Positions 22,178-32,679 of a stretch of DNA of 64,000 nt are shown piece after piece. A model generated the notes under the pieces. That model had not been told where the DNA came from. It saw nothing but the letters and a program-made list of their open reading frames with translations, and did not search any database. Position 1 is the stretch's first letter, and each line of letters starts with the position of its first letter. The translations under genes were made by a program, and so were the position numbers. The stretch lies in the NCBI GenBank assembly GCA_021234155.1, contig JAJEKV010000165.1:372001-436000 (forward strand), read 5' to 3'. Source of the stretch: Isoetes taiwanensis (lineage: Eukaryota; Streptophyta; Lycopodiopsida; Isoetales; Isoetaceae).

Positions 22178-24870
22178 TTAATTTTGACATTGCAGGCCAA
22201 CCGAGCACCCATTTCCCCAACACCCCATGTACCACGGTTGCGTCTGGACTATGATCATGCGGCGGTCTATGCGAGGATGCTTGAGCATGAGCTGCCGGGA
22301 GTGCTGCAACTCCCCACACTTCAACAGCAGACGGCCCAGCTGAACCAGCTCCTTCTGAGGGTAGGGGACAGATGCTTTGGGAGAGGCCGCTCTCGACGAT
22401 CCACAGGGGCTGCAATCACCTTCCCTCGCAATCACTGGTTCGATGACGAATGTCGGGAGCTGAAACGATGGCTCCGGCCAAGGCCGACCCACCATTCGCC
22501 CTTGAGCCGTCCGTCAATACCGCTCCTTCCTCAAGACCAAGAAAGCCAGGTACCTTGCAGAGCACCAGCAACAGATGTTTGGTCTTCTAGACCGCCACCC
22601 TAGGGCCTTCTGGAGAAAGGTCTTGAGTAAGCCTGCACAGCCCACAGGAAATATTACCCCGGAACAATGGGTGAGATACTTGCAGCAGCTGTATGACCCA
22701 ATGGGAAGCCGGGCACCAGTACCTCCTTGATGTGCCTAGCACCGGGTCATTACTGGAAGGGGATGTCATAATGGGCCCCGCAACGCCGCTAACGGAAGGC
22801 GGCAGATTTGGATGGTATGCGTGCAGAGCTTCTCAAGTGGGCGGGCCCCCCAATGGTGCCGGGTTCTCACAAAGACTCTTCAACGGGCATTGCAAGAAGG
22901 CTTCCCCCAAGACCGGACTACCAAGAGAGTTGTGCCCATATACAAAGCGGGGACCCCCACGTGACCAACTATCGCACCCATTATGGTCGGGCCTCGCCTT
23001 TGCCAAGTTGCTTGCCGGGATTCTTGAGCCGGCGATTGACACTTTGGGCGAGGATGGAGGTGTCGCGGGCTCTCACGCAGTGTGCAGCTTCCGCCCGATT
23101 CTACTATTGACCATATCTTCACTCTGCGAACACTCATAAAGGATAGCCGGAATCGGCCTTGAGAATGCTTGTTGCTTTGTGGATTTCGCAAAGGCTTTTG
23201 ACACGATTGCCTCGGGATAAGTTGTGGGATAGATTGAGACGACTAGGGACCCCGTCGACTTGCGTAATGCTATATACGAGACTATACGAGGCTTGCTCCG
23301 GTCGCCTCACACCGTTGTCGGGGAGCCCGTTGTTAGTAGCATTGGGGTGCGCCAGGGGCTGCCCTCTATCCCCGACGCTCTTGGCTTGTACATTGACCAG
23401 CTAGAAGAATGGCTAGGCCGAAAGCACCTGGGAGGGGGGAGGCGCCGTTGATGCACCACATAATCCGGAACTCATATATGCCGATGATGTTGACTGCTCG
23501 CATATACCCCGTGAGGACATGCAACGCCACCGGATGCTTTGACACTTTCGCCAATTCAATCGACATGAGAGTTAACTTGGCCAAGACAAGGGTGCCTGCT
23601 GGTCCCATCATCCCCGCACTCCACGCCTTCCCTCATTCACTTACCGTAAGGCAGTGTAGTGGAGGTGGCTCAGCCTTATAAGTATTTGGGCATTGAGTTT
23701 TCTACTACCACACACCGGGATGCATCCATCGTTTCACGGGTCACCGCAGTCGGAAAGCCCCGTATGCAATGCAAAACAACAAATACAAGGCGTAGCCAGA
23801 TGCATGGGGTCACCGGGCACACTTGTTCGTGGCCTTGGTTGAACCGGGTCCTCCTCTATGGGGCGAAGTGTGGGGGCCGGTGATATCCCTCACCACTTGA
23901 ACCGATCTAGAGCAGTACGAAGGCCTTCTTGGCCCTGCACCGGGAGTGAAATCCACGGTCCCATATCGGATCTTGCTCCAGGAGACAGGCTTCCGGCCCA
24001 TTCTGAGAGGGCTGCTACTGGAACGTCACATTATTTACTTCCGGAAGGTGGTGGCTATGGATGAAGCCCGGCTGCCCAACCTTGCTTTGGCGGTGGCGAT
24101 GGGCCCGCAGCGACTCAAAGCCTCTGGAAAGACAAGCAAGCCCGGTGGTTCTCGCTATGGAATGTGCAGCACACGATGTGGACCCGGTGCATACACCGAA
24201 GGAACGCTACGCCTTGAAGCAAGATTTGGATGCTTGCTTCATGGCCAAGCTTTGGGATCAGAGGCCTGTCACATGTCAAGGTGGCAAATTATCGACAGAG
24301 TTAATCCCATGCTCACGAGGGGCCCACACCACTACCCGCGGCACCCATCTACCCATGAAAAGCGCCAGGTGATTGCTTCCATTCGCGACAGTGCACACCA
24401 CCTCCGCATTGAGACAGGGAGATGGATTCGAGGCAGCGTGAGGACGAGTCCGCCAATCCGCCAGCGAGGGCCATTGAGGATGAAAGTCACGCCTCCGGGC
24501 CTGCCCGTCGTGCACAAGCATATCCGGCCTCGGTATGCTTTCGGTTAGTTGTGCCCCATCGGGCCTTGAATGAGCTAATTGAAGCACGGCCTCTGTAGGC
24601 TTGTTGGGATCGTACCTCCGTGAGGTAATGGATATGCTGACTCGCTTATGCCCCCCGTCCGACATTAACCTCACCGTACTTGTGATCATGTATATAATCG
24701 TGCAAGATGTCAAGATCCTTATTGCTACTAAGGTTTTTCCCCAAACCCTTCTGGGGCGGGGGTTTTTAATCCTGGTAGTAATACGCCTGCTGCTCTCTCT
24801 TTGTACTTGGGTCCCATAGGCCAGTTGGTCTCCGTGGACGATAAAATCATATTCTATTCTATTTAATTTC
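22178..24870 (+). mobile_element. 5'-truncated, decayed LINE (non-LTR retrotransposon)
   Basis: A GC-rich block in AT-rich surroundings carries fragments of a LINE ORF2 in shifting frames. In order: an inter-domain linker (NHWFDDECRELKR, near 22430); reverse-transcriptase pieces with DGMRAELLKWA (22808 on), a SIGVRQGLP motif and LYIDQLEEWL (23340-23420); a broken catalytic YADD region (about 23475); a thumb-like YKYLGIEF (about 23675); and a C-terminal region to about 24550. The apurinic endonuclease domain is absent, as expected for 5' truncation during target-primed reverse transcription. The 3' UTR-like tail ends at about 24870 in an ATTCTATTCTATTT run. Many frameshifts and stops mean it is not functional. 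Clade not assigned. Confidence 0.8.
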
Positions 24871-25483
24871 ATGTCAAACTTCTATTCCTCCGTTTTATTC
24901 ATATTTTTTTTGGCGCGTCTTGAGAGCACTTCGGCATATGCATATCATCGCCAGAACATACCGATTTCGTGGCATAAGGACTTGCCAAGGTGATTTGAGG
25001 TATCGCCATGCCTTACCTCTTTTAATCTTGCTTGCCCTCTATTTTCATTTCTATTTTTGTTCTTATTCTGAGAACTTGGCGTATAGAACAACAAGCCGAT
25101 TTTCTTCTGGATAGCAACAAGCCATTTGTGGAACAAAAGCAGCTTCTTGCAGGTTAGAAATAAGCTTAATCTATAACTTTTGCATTGACAGATTTAAGGG
25201 CACAGACTCAGGTTATCGTACGAATTTTCATACGAATTTTCTCTGCATCTAAGCTTTGAAGCTAATTGCAAGATAGTCACATATATCTATTTGAACGTGA
25301 TGCCATGGTATTTTTTCTTGTTTGTTCTATTTGAAAAAATAGAAGATTCATTGGACACATGGTTGCACCTACTTTTTGAATATTGCATGCACCACATAGT
25401 TTTTGTTTGTTAGGTTATAAACTTTCTTCTCTATGCAGGATCTTCTCTCTGCTAATTCTCTGTATTGTTTTGTCTATATCCAG
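24871..25483. other. Non-coding stretch, possible 5' region of the next gene
   Basis: No coding content recognised. It may hold an upstream intron or UTR of the plus-strand candidate that starts at the 25483 acceptor. Confidence 0.35.
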
Positions 25484-26723
25484 ATTGTTTGAAAGCAATG
25501 GCAAGGGCACGTTCTGAAGTAAAAACTGTTATTTTGCACAATCCAGGTAATGAACGTGGTGTTACTGATCTATGCATTTCAGTGGGATCGTGGGTCACAA
25601 TGCAGCCCAAATTAAAAGGCAACTTTGCTGTAAAGCGTTCCAAATTAAATGATGTCCGTGCTCATTGGAAAGCTAGGGTGAAGGAGATTATTTTTGGTCC
25701 TAGTGGCAAGACAGTGAAAGAGCTGGTTGTAGAGCATGCATATGATGCTAAAGATATGCGGAAGGAAGCAATTTCAAGAAAGATAGCATTTCCATCTCTT
25801 GAAGCAAATAGCATTTGCTCCTCAAATTTTATAGATGTGGTCTCCATAGAAAGCATAACCAGCTTGCTACAGGTACATCATTTCAAGATAGGACATTTGC
25901 TCTTCAATAATTGCAGTATGATAAGTTTGCGGGTTTCACTATGTCATAGCACCTAACGGAACTGGAAACTTACTGGATTTGGATCCACCAAGCTTGCAAT
26001 CTATGGGGGCTGAATTTTTTGATTGCAAGCAATTAACTGCGTATCAAGGATGTATGGCAAGAGAAGTTCATAGAACTTTGACAGAAAGAGGTGGTGTTCG
26101 ATGTGCCATTAAGTTATTTCTTCCTCTAAATGTGTTTTCTTTTATGTTCCAATCAGAATCCTCAATTCGGATTGCTCCAAAGACTTATACTATTGTTAAG
26201 GCTTCTAATGAGACGCTAAACAATGTTTTCGGTCTTGAATGGGGAAGAAGAGAGCATGAAACTGGAGGGCAAGTTACAAAAACCGTTGTGGCAAATGATA
26301 TAATCGTATTTAGGTACCTCGAACACCTTTCTACTGTTTTGATTTGGTGTGCTGACATGGTTTGTGTGCTGTCTTAACTTAAATTCGTCTATATTCTTTT
26401 CTTAAAAATATTTCGTGGCAGAATTATCAGGTTAATTCGTAGAAGTATAGAGCATTATGCATCATTACTTGTCTTCTGCCAGGTACATGTTGACAAGGCA
26501 GACATTATATGCCAATTATTTTATCGAGCGAAAGAAACGTGTACGGGAGAATGGGCATTGGACATGGAAGGCAGTGGAGGAGCATTGCGCTAGATCACCG
26601 TCTATGGATTTGGAAGTTTACAATTGGCATGATGAGAAGAGAAGCATCAATGTAGAAGAAGAGTGGACCTTGCTCGAATGTAGGGATATCTTAAATATTT
26701 TTAGAATCTACGATGAATATCAG
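25484..26723 (+). CDS. Candidate spliced gene with a BAH-like segment
   Basis: Possible exons: 25484-25872 (TATATCCAG acceptor, ATG at 25498, CAG|GTACAT donor); about 25930-26313; and 26483-26723. The join 26313/26483 is GT-AG and phase-compatible; the first join is not resolved in phase. Exon 1 codes a segment with SWVTMQP, HWKARVKEI and NFIDVVSIESI. The spacing and the final 'S-F-D-V-ESI' pattern resemble the end of a BAH (bromo-adjacent homology) chromatin-reading domain. Exons 2 and 3 (ANDIIVFR-YMLTRQTLYANYF, WTWKAVEEHC) are not recognised. Another possible exon near 26943-27021 does not fit the phase. The BAH assignment is inference from pattern; a degraded gene or transposon-borne gene is possible. 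Confidence 0.38.
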
Positions 26724-29241
26724 GTTTTATTTAAATGGATGTAAGATTGATATCGACGTGAATATTCAACTAAATGTAAAGATTGTAAATTTCTGAACAT
26801 ATTAGAAATAAGGAAATATTAAGAACTAAATTGGTCATTCAGGTTCAAATCCTGATAAGTTTTAACATATGCAGGCTGTTATAGTTGTAAACGCTTGATT
26901 ACATCTTGACTTCTGATTTTTGTACAATGATTCCTTTAGCAGATATGATTTTGGACCCACAGTGTTTGCTGTTGCAATACAAGGAATGTGCAGCAGATAT
27001 GGGAACTATGGAAATCCTGAGGTAGTATCCTAAGGTAGCGTATTCTTTTATGCCTTGTATGTTCAAGAATGTCTGACTGCAAGTTTTTAAAGGATCTGCA
27101 CTAAAGATATGCTCTTGCTAGAGTTTGTTTGCTTTCTCCGTATATATTCGTTTCTTTACTTTTTCTTGAGTTATTTGTCGTACTGAATGTGAGAAGATGA
27201 ATGGTCGAAAATAGAAATCGGACCATGGAAAACATGCACCTCCCAATAATGTGGCATGTTCTAAATCCTTTTGAAATGACCGAAGCGAGCAAACAAGCAT
27301 CGATCAGCCTTTTGCCGATCCGGAGGAGATGGCCCCGCTTTGTCAAGAAATTTACAGTGCAATCATGCGGTTGATGGTCTTGATCCAGCTAAAAAAATCA
27401 ATGGACAATTCACCGGCAATTTACGGCCATTAAACAATCCTGTTACCCGCGGTTTGTTTTGGCATTAAACAAATGATTCAAAGACTTTGCTTTCCGGTTT
27501 CATGTATGTAGCAGATTTTGATCCAAATGGCGGCAAAACAGAGTAAAGAATTATAGTTTAGTTTGCACTTTTGCCTCGTGTTTTATTTATGAGATTTCGT
27601 TCCAAATAGAGGGATATTAAAAAATGATAGCTTAGAATTTGGTCCAGCTCTTTGGTGTCCTTGCATTGTAATGCGTGTGTGTGTAGCTCAAGCATTTCTT
27701 CAACATCATTGTTGCATTTAATGTTGAAAGAGAAGGCAGTTGACTCTTATCATTGGTTTGCCACCGATGCTATGTTTGCAAGCACAAAATCAGAGATCTG
27801 TATCATCAAAATTTTCTCACATTCCTTGAGTAACAAACACACAATAACATACATTCATTCATTCATATCTGCACTTCATTCTAGAAACCAGATTATATTT
27901 GTACAACAGCCTCTTCTTGCAATTAATTGCCTTTACATTTGTTATGGCGACACAAGTCCCCGCTTATGCAAAGAAACAGAGCAATTCTGGTCCAAATCCT
28001 TTTTACACATGGTCCGCCAGAGTCTGGACCTTTGTTTTTGCTTGCAAATTCATGCGACATAGACAGAATTTTTGCTTGCAAATTCTTTGCATAAGCAGAA
28101 GCCATATATATGTAGATCATGTTAGGAGTTTGAATGGAACATTTGATGAGAGCATTGCTTTTTTTTTTGTATGCCTCTCATATCAAACTCACAACTATAT
28201 GACACTTCGAAGTGGCAAGCAGCCACAAATGCCAAGAATACTCGAAAGATCGTAAACACCGTGAACCAAGTCAATTCTGTAAAACTAATCTTACTAATCT
28301 GCTTTAGTCCTCAAGGATAAAGATCTACAGATCTTTACTTGCCTCTTGAAGATATTGAAGGTAGAAGAAAAGCAATGTCGAAGATACTGCTTAAAGATCA
28401 AGCATCTGGAAGAAAAGAATGAATATGCAGATTTCAAATCTACAGAGCATTTCAGGATTTGAATATCAAGGATCGATCTGCAAGATGATCCTACAGATTT
28501 CTTGTCCTATTACACAATGGCCTAATCCGTTTGTCCATATCTCAAGTTTCCACATGCTTGATCTTCAATCTTCTAATTCTAAAACCGTGTTTTTTCATCC
28601 TTGTCAACAATAGAAATCCTTAGGAGCAACACTTATTTTACTTACATATAGATCTTTCTCTCATCTGAATCAGTGCAATTCTTTAATTTTCAATAGATGA
28701 GATTGAGCTTTTAAATCCCCCCTATTATATAGGCCGCATTGTTAGACTGGCCTGTGAACCAATATGGCTTGTCAGAAAGCTGCAAACAAGATTTTTTCTT
28801 GCAATATTTCTCTGGTTGTTATACTGAACATGTCATAAGCCAGTTTTGCTTTAATGCAGATTGAATGTCTTGTACATCTTATGGACATCGGTACAGAGGC
28901 TCCAAATATATTTCATAACATGGCTTGTTTAACTTGAACCTACACTGCCTTCTTGTTCTTGCAGCAAGTATGCAGCAGCATGCACTACTGCAGATAACTC
29001 TTCTAGATAAATCTTCACATTGAGTCTATAAGACATGAGTTGTATCTAACGAAGCATGAAGACGGAAAAAATAGAATTGTCAGCACAATGTTAATATGTT
29101 GAACCTGATCTCTTATAAACCTGTCAAATACAATTGCATCTATACAAAATAGCTTTTTTAGCAATATTTACTGCCAACCCTCTGCTTGTTCTCTCTCCAT
29201 TGTGCTAATTTCATGTTAGCATCTGATTTCTCCCATGCATC
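26724..29241. other. Non-coding stretch
   Basis: No gene recognised beyond the uncertain exon-like piece at 26943-27021. Frames at 27650-28250 have no family features. Confidence 0.4.
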
Positions 29242-29244
29242 TCT

Positions 29245-29799
29245 CATTAGAGGTAATTTGAGATCTCATTTTGTCCCATTAAGGGATGCTTAAAAAGCCA
29301 CATCAGCTTTTTAAACTGTCCAATAAGAGAAGAGCTCCAGTGTATTTTATTCCAGTATTATGTGGCAGCAGTAATTAATGCAGTTCTAACTAACTTTTGC
29401 AGTGTCATTTTTCTACTATAACTTTTGATCAAAAACTCCGATTCGAACACTATTTGTGGCAATGGATTCGTCTCCTCAAGATCTTTCTAATGACAACCCA
29501 TTGTTATATCTTTTGGGATGTGAATGTATATGAAAAGAGCAAAAAACCATATTTTTTAAGGTTAACACATATGGCTTGTATTGAAATACATCATAACCAT
29601 ATATCACTTTAAAGATCTTTTCATTCTGCATCTAATGCAACAAACGCCGCAGCATTTTCATGAGTAGATCAAAAGTTATAGGGAAAAAACGACAGCAATG
29701 AAGTTGTTAATGCTGCATTAATTGCAGTTTGATGTAGAGTACTCATTCTATTGGAGGATTCTTATGGGGACAAAAGGAGATCTCAAATTACCTCTAATG
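29245..29799. mobile_element. Foldback/MITE-type element with 33-bp terminal inverted repeats
   Basis: The left terminus CATTAGAGGTAATTTGAGAT... (29245-29277) is repeated inverted at 29767-29799 with one mismatch. Similarity continues inward as diverged arms: TATAACTTTTGATC at 29417-29430 pairs with GATCAAAAGTTATA at 29667-29680, and a TAATTAATGCAG/CTGCATTAATTGCAG pair lies between. The structure is therefore a long imperfect palindrome. TCT flanks both sides (29242-29244, 29800-29802), a possible 3-bp target duplication. No coding sequence inside. Its right terminus contains the stop codon of the neighbouring transposase-like gene. Confidence 0.8.
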
Positions 29800-32274
29800 T
29801 CTACGTTTCCGTGCTGCCTCTGCTAATTCAGTGTCATCATGTGGAGCAGATTTTGTTGCCAAATTCTCCTCATGCCGACGAAGTATACGTCTATAAAACC
29901 ATTGAAACATTTGAACTAACGGATTGGACTTCTCGTTAAGAGAACATCCCCCACGTTGAGTCTTCCTATTAAATGCCATTTTTGCTTGTTTATGAGATTT
30001 CTCCATCCCCTGTGTATTCCAGATAGCAAGACTGCCATACTTTTCAGCAAACCATGGACCGTGTGCATATAATATGTGAATGTAATGTGTAACCTCAGAC
30101 TCTCCCCATGCTTTTATATATGCATTAGTAAATTCATTTACAACAATGTGGAACCTTCTCTTATCCTCCTCCGTGAAGGACTGTTGCTGCAAAAGTAAAT
30201 TCAGATCTGAAAGTGCATTCCATGCAGCGTGCTTTCTTGCCTCTCCGCGTGCTCCATCTGTCCTATCCCTCTCCGCTTCCACTAATCGTCTACCAAATTC
30301 AAATATGCCTTTCTTGTTTTCAACATTTAGTAGAAAATGCCTTGCCTTATCCCCTCCAAGAGACACCTTCGCGGGGATTGAACTTCTCCCATTTCCGGAC
30401 TTTTTTGTGTCTTTTTCTAACTTTACTTTTCCACCATGTAACCCTGCTTCTGAGAGCACTCTCTCTACTCGCTCTATCCCAGATTCTCTTTCTCTTTCAT
30501 CTCTGATATTCCATACGAAGCACTCAGAGTGGAAAATCATTTTTTCTACTATCCTAACAAGTGCATGAAGAGTACATATATGTACTCTATCCAATGTCTC
30601 ATCTTTTAGGTGTCTATCAGGTGGTTTCTGCTGATCACATGATAGAGTGCTTTTGGAAGTGCCTTTTTGCTTCTCCTTCAAGCTATAGAGGCAAAACAAA
30701 CACATCCGTGATGTCTTTGCACCAGATGATTTCACATTAAACATAGCCTTCTCTGTTTTTAGATCAGCAGCTAAATGGAAATTGACATGAAAAGAGCCAA
30801 ATCCTTCTACATGCAATTTCTTCCCATCGTTATACATGCCAATCTTATCTGGAATTTCTGTTTTGTTAAATACCCACTTTAAAACTGAATAATTTTCTTT
30901 ATGTACCTGAAATATTCCAAGCCACCATGTGTGCTCCTCGGATTGCACAGAAAACCAACTTGAATCTCTTTCCTTCTTCTTCTTTTGTCTTTGATCCTTG
31001 TAAGTTGGTGAAAGAGCCCTATTCATGAATGTTAATGACACTCTCTCATATTTTGTTTTATGAGAGAGTTCCATTTCATCAAGTTTCAAACAGATCTCTA
31101 AATGCTCATCAACATCCATCTCATGTACATCATAGTACGTAACCATAAATTTCAGCAAACTCTCTAAATCAAGCCACAAATTGTTCCTAGAATGCAACCC
31201 AATCATATCATTAGCAATTGAGCTTTTTTTCTTATTAGTAGTCGTTAGAGCTGGTGGAGAAGAGTCTATTGACCACATGCCTCCTAAAATATCAACAATA
31301 CTAGTATTATTTCTTGTCCTCAATTTGTCCAAGCTATAAGGCCTTGGCACAATTTCCCTGTTTGTGCCAACTGATTTCAATGCCTTATGAAATGGCCTAA
31401 AAAGCAACCTATATCCTTGTCTATTGATTCCTGCCTGATCGCAAATGCCTTGCACTTGTGCAACATCTATTTTTGAGCCTATTTCTCCAACTGTCATATC
31501 AATCACAGTCTTCTTCAAGCCACTATTGCATGGTGCATCCAACATGGCTACAAGTTCATCTTTTGTTGCTATACTATTTATTAACCTCCCAACATCTTGA
31601 ATTTCCTCTCTATCCTCGTCAAAACTCAAGACTTGTCGCATAGCATAAACTCTCCTTGAATATGCACCACCTCTTGGATTTAGTTTAACAAGTGGTTTTG
31701 TCTTTTTCTTCCTCTCTCTCAATCCCAATCCTGTTTTTTTCAGCCTGTTTAATCTAGATTGCAATGATAGAACCATCTTTTTATATTTCTTCACTTCAGC
31801 CTGTGCTAGATCACCTTCTCTTTCCGATTGCTTAATCACAAATTGCATCAATTGAGCGTCTTGTTCAAGCTGCACTATTCTCTTATTCAATTGCAAAATT
31901 TTGCAATTGCAATCTTCTATTTTTTTAAATGAAGCACCATTGCTTAATTTTAAACTTGAAATCTGTTGTTGCAGCATCAAATTATGATAGGACAATTGCA
32001 TGTAGTAACTGGTCATGCTCTCACAATATCCCAATAGACCTTGTTTGTCCTCGCATGCAAATGTAACAAGGCCTGTGACAGATTTGAAGTCTGGACACTT
32101 TCCAGTTAAGGGATTTGGAGGGTAAATTTCTCCTTTAGCCCAAATATCAGCATGCTTAGCACCAATTGCACGCAGATGATTTTCATCCACACCTTTTTGT
32201 TTAAAACCACTGTTTCGTCTATTCCATGTTTGAGCATACTCCTCTGAAGGAAGATGAATGACGATTTTGACCAT
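29794..32274 (-). CDS. Large transposase-like protein (826 codons), intronless
   Basis: One uninterrupted frame from ATG at 32274 to TAG at 29794-29796. Residues 38-86 carry the DIWAKG/YPPNPLTGK/GLLGYCE module shared with the exon at 5200-5529. Residues about 95-185 look like coiled coil, followed by a basic stretch (RERKKKTK, near 187). The C-terminal half shows a D-L-K motif (HLAADLK, 500-506), CLFC at 525-528, an ICTLHALVRIVEK segment at 566-578, HILYAHGPWF at 733-742 and GMEKSHKQ at 756-763. The order Asp, CxxC insertion, His-rich helix, late Glu matches the layout of several eukaryotic DDE transposases with a zinc-binding insertion. A catalytic triad cannot be fixed by eye. Another start (ATGGCTACT at 32309) lies in a different frame. 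The stop lies inside a foldback terminal repeat, so the C-terminus may be truncated or altered by that insertion. Confidence 0.6.
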   Translation of the reverse strand: MVKIVIHLPSEEYAQTWNRRNSGFKQKGVDENHLRAIGAKHADIWAKGEIYPPNPLTGKCPDFKSVTGLVTFACEDKQGLLGYCESMTSYYMQLSYHNLMLQQQISSLKLSNGASFKKIEDCNCKILQLNKRIVQLEQDAQLMQFVIKQSEREGDLAQAEVKKYKKMVLSLQSRLNRLKKTGLGLRERKKKTKPLVKLNPRGGAYSRRVYAMRQVLSFDEDREEIQDVGRLINSIATKDELVAMLDAPCNSGLKKTVIDMTVGEIGSKIDVAQVQGICDQAGINRQGYRLLFRPFHKALKSVGTNREIVPRPYSLDKLRTRNNTSIVDILGGMWSIDSSPPALTTTNKKKSSIANDMIGLHSRNNLWLDLESLLKFMVTYYDVHEMDVDEHLEICLKLDEMELSHKTKYERVSLTFMNRALSPTYKDQRQKKKKERDSSWFSVQSEEHTWWLGIFQVHKENYSVLKWVFNKTEIPDKIGMYNDGKKLHVEGFGSFHVNFHLAADLKTEKAMFNVKSSGAKTSRMCLFCLYSLKEKQKGTSKSTLSCDQQKPPDRHLKDETLDRVHICTLHALVRIVEKMIFHSECFVWNIRDERERESGIERVERVLSEAGLHGGKVKLEKDTKKSGNGRSSIPAKVSLGGDKARHFLLNVENKKGIFEFGRRLVEAERDRTDGARGEARKHAAWNALSDLNLLLQQQSFTEEDKRRFHIVVNEFTNAYIKAWGESEVTHYIHILYAHGPWFAEKYGSLAIWNTQGMEKSHKQAKMAFNRKTQRGGCSLNEKSNPLVQMFQWFYRRILRRHEENLATKSAPHDDTELAEAARKRRH

Positions 32275-32361
32275 GGGGATAAATTGGAAACAGTTTTCTC
32301 AGTAGCCATGTCTTATATATGGCAATTCCGATCAAGCTAGGAGGGAGAGGAATTCAAATAT

Positions 32362-32628
32362 TTGAATTTGAATATGAGTGGGATTTGGCCGGAGGGATTT
32401 GGAGAAGTTCTTACTATACGAATGAATCAAAAACGAAAATCTAAGTTAGTCTCTTACCTGGTAACTCGAGCTACGTTGGATGCGAAATGTATCGATATTG
32501 ACAGGTTCGATTTTGTTAAGGCGTGTGAATTCGATATGCTTGAGGATGTTTTGTACACGCGGCCTCATGATATAGGCTCTTATTTATGTGGGTCGGCTCT
32601 AAATGCATTTGGGAGATTCACCAATTGA
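32362..32628 (+). CDS. Short unidentified open frame
   Basis: An 88-codon frame opposite in orientation to the transposase-like gene and starting 88 bp from its ATG. Composition is ordinary, with no motif or family recognised. It could be a small gene, a gene fragment cut by the gypsy insertion at 32680, or chance. Confidence 0.2.
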   Translation: MNLNMSGIWPEGFGEVLTIRMNQKRKSKLVSYLVTRATLDAKCIDIDRFDFVKACEFDMLEDVLYTRPHDIGSYLCGSALNAFGRFTN

Positions 32629-32679
32629 AAATACCAAGGTAGAATAATGCCTCTCATGTTTGACTAACACCCTCCCATA

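Noticed and set aside
26835-26865. GGTTCAAATCC, resembling a tRNA T-arm
   Set aside because: No acceptor, D-arm or anticodon arm could be placed at the right distances.
27652-28255. Two overlapping plus-strand frames of about 120-136 codons
   Set aside because: No recognisable domain and no supporting signals; the sequence is AT-rich with a long T run inside.
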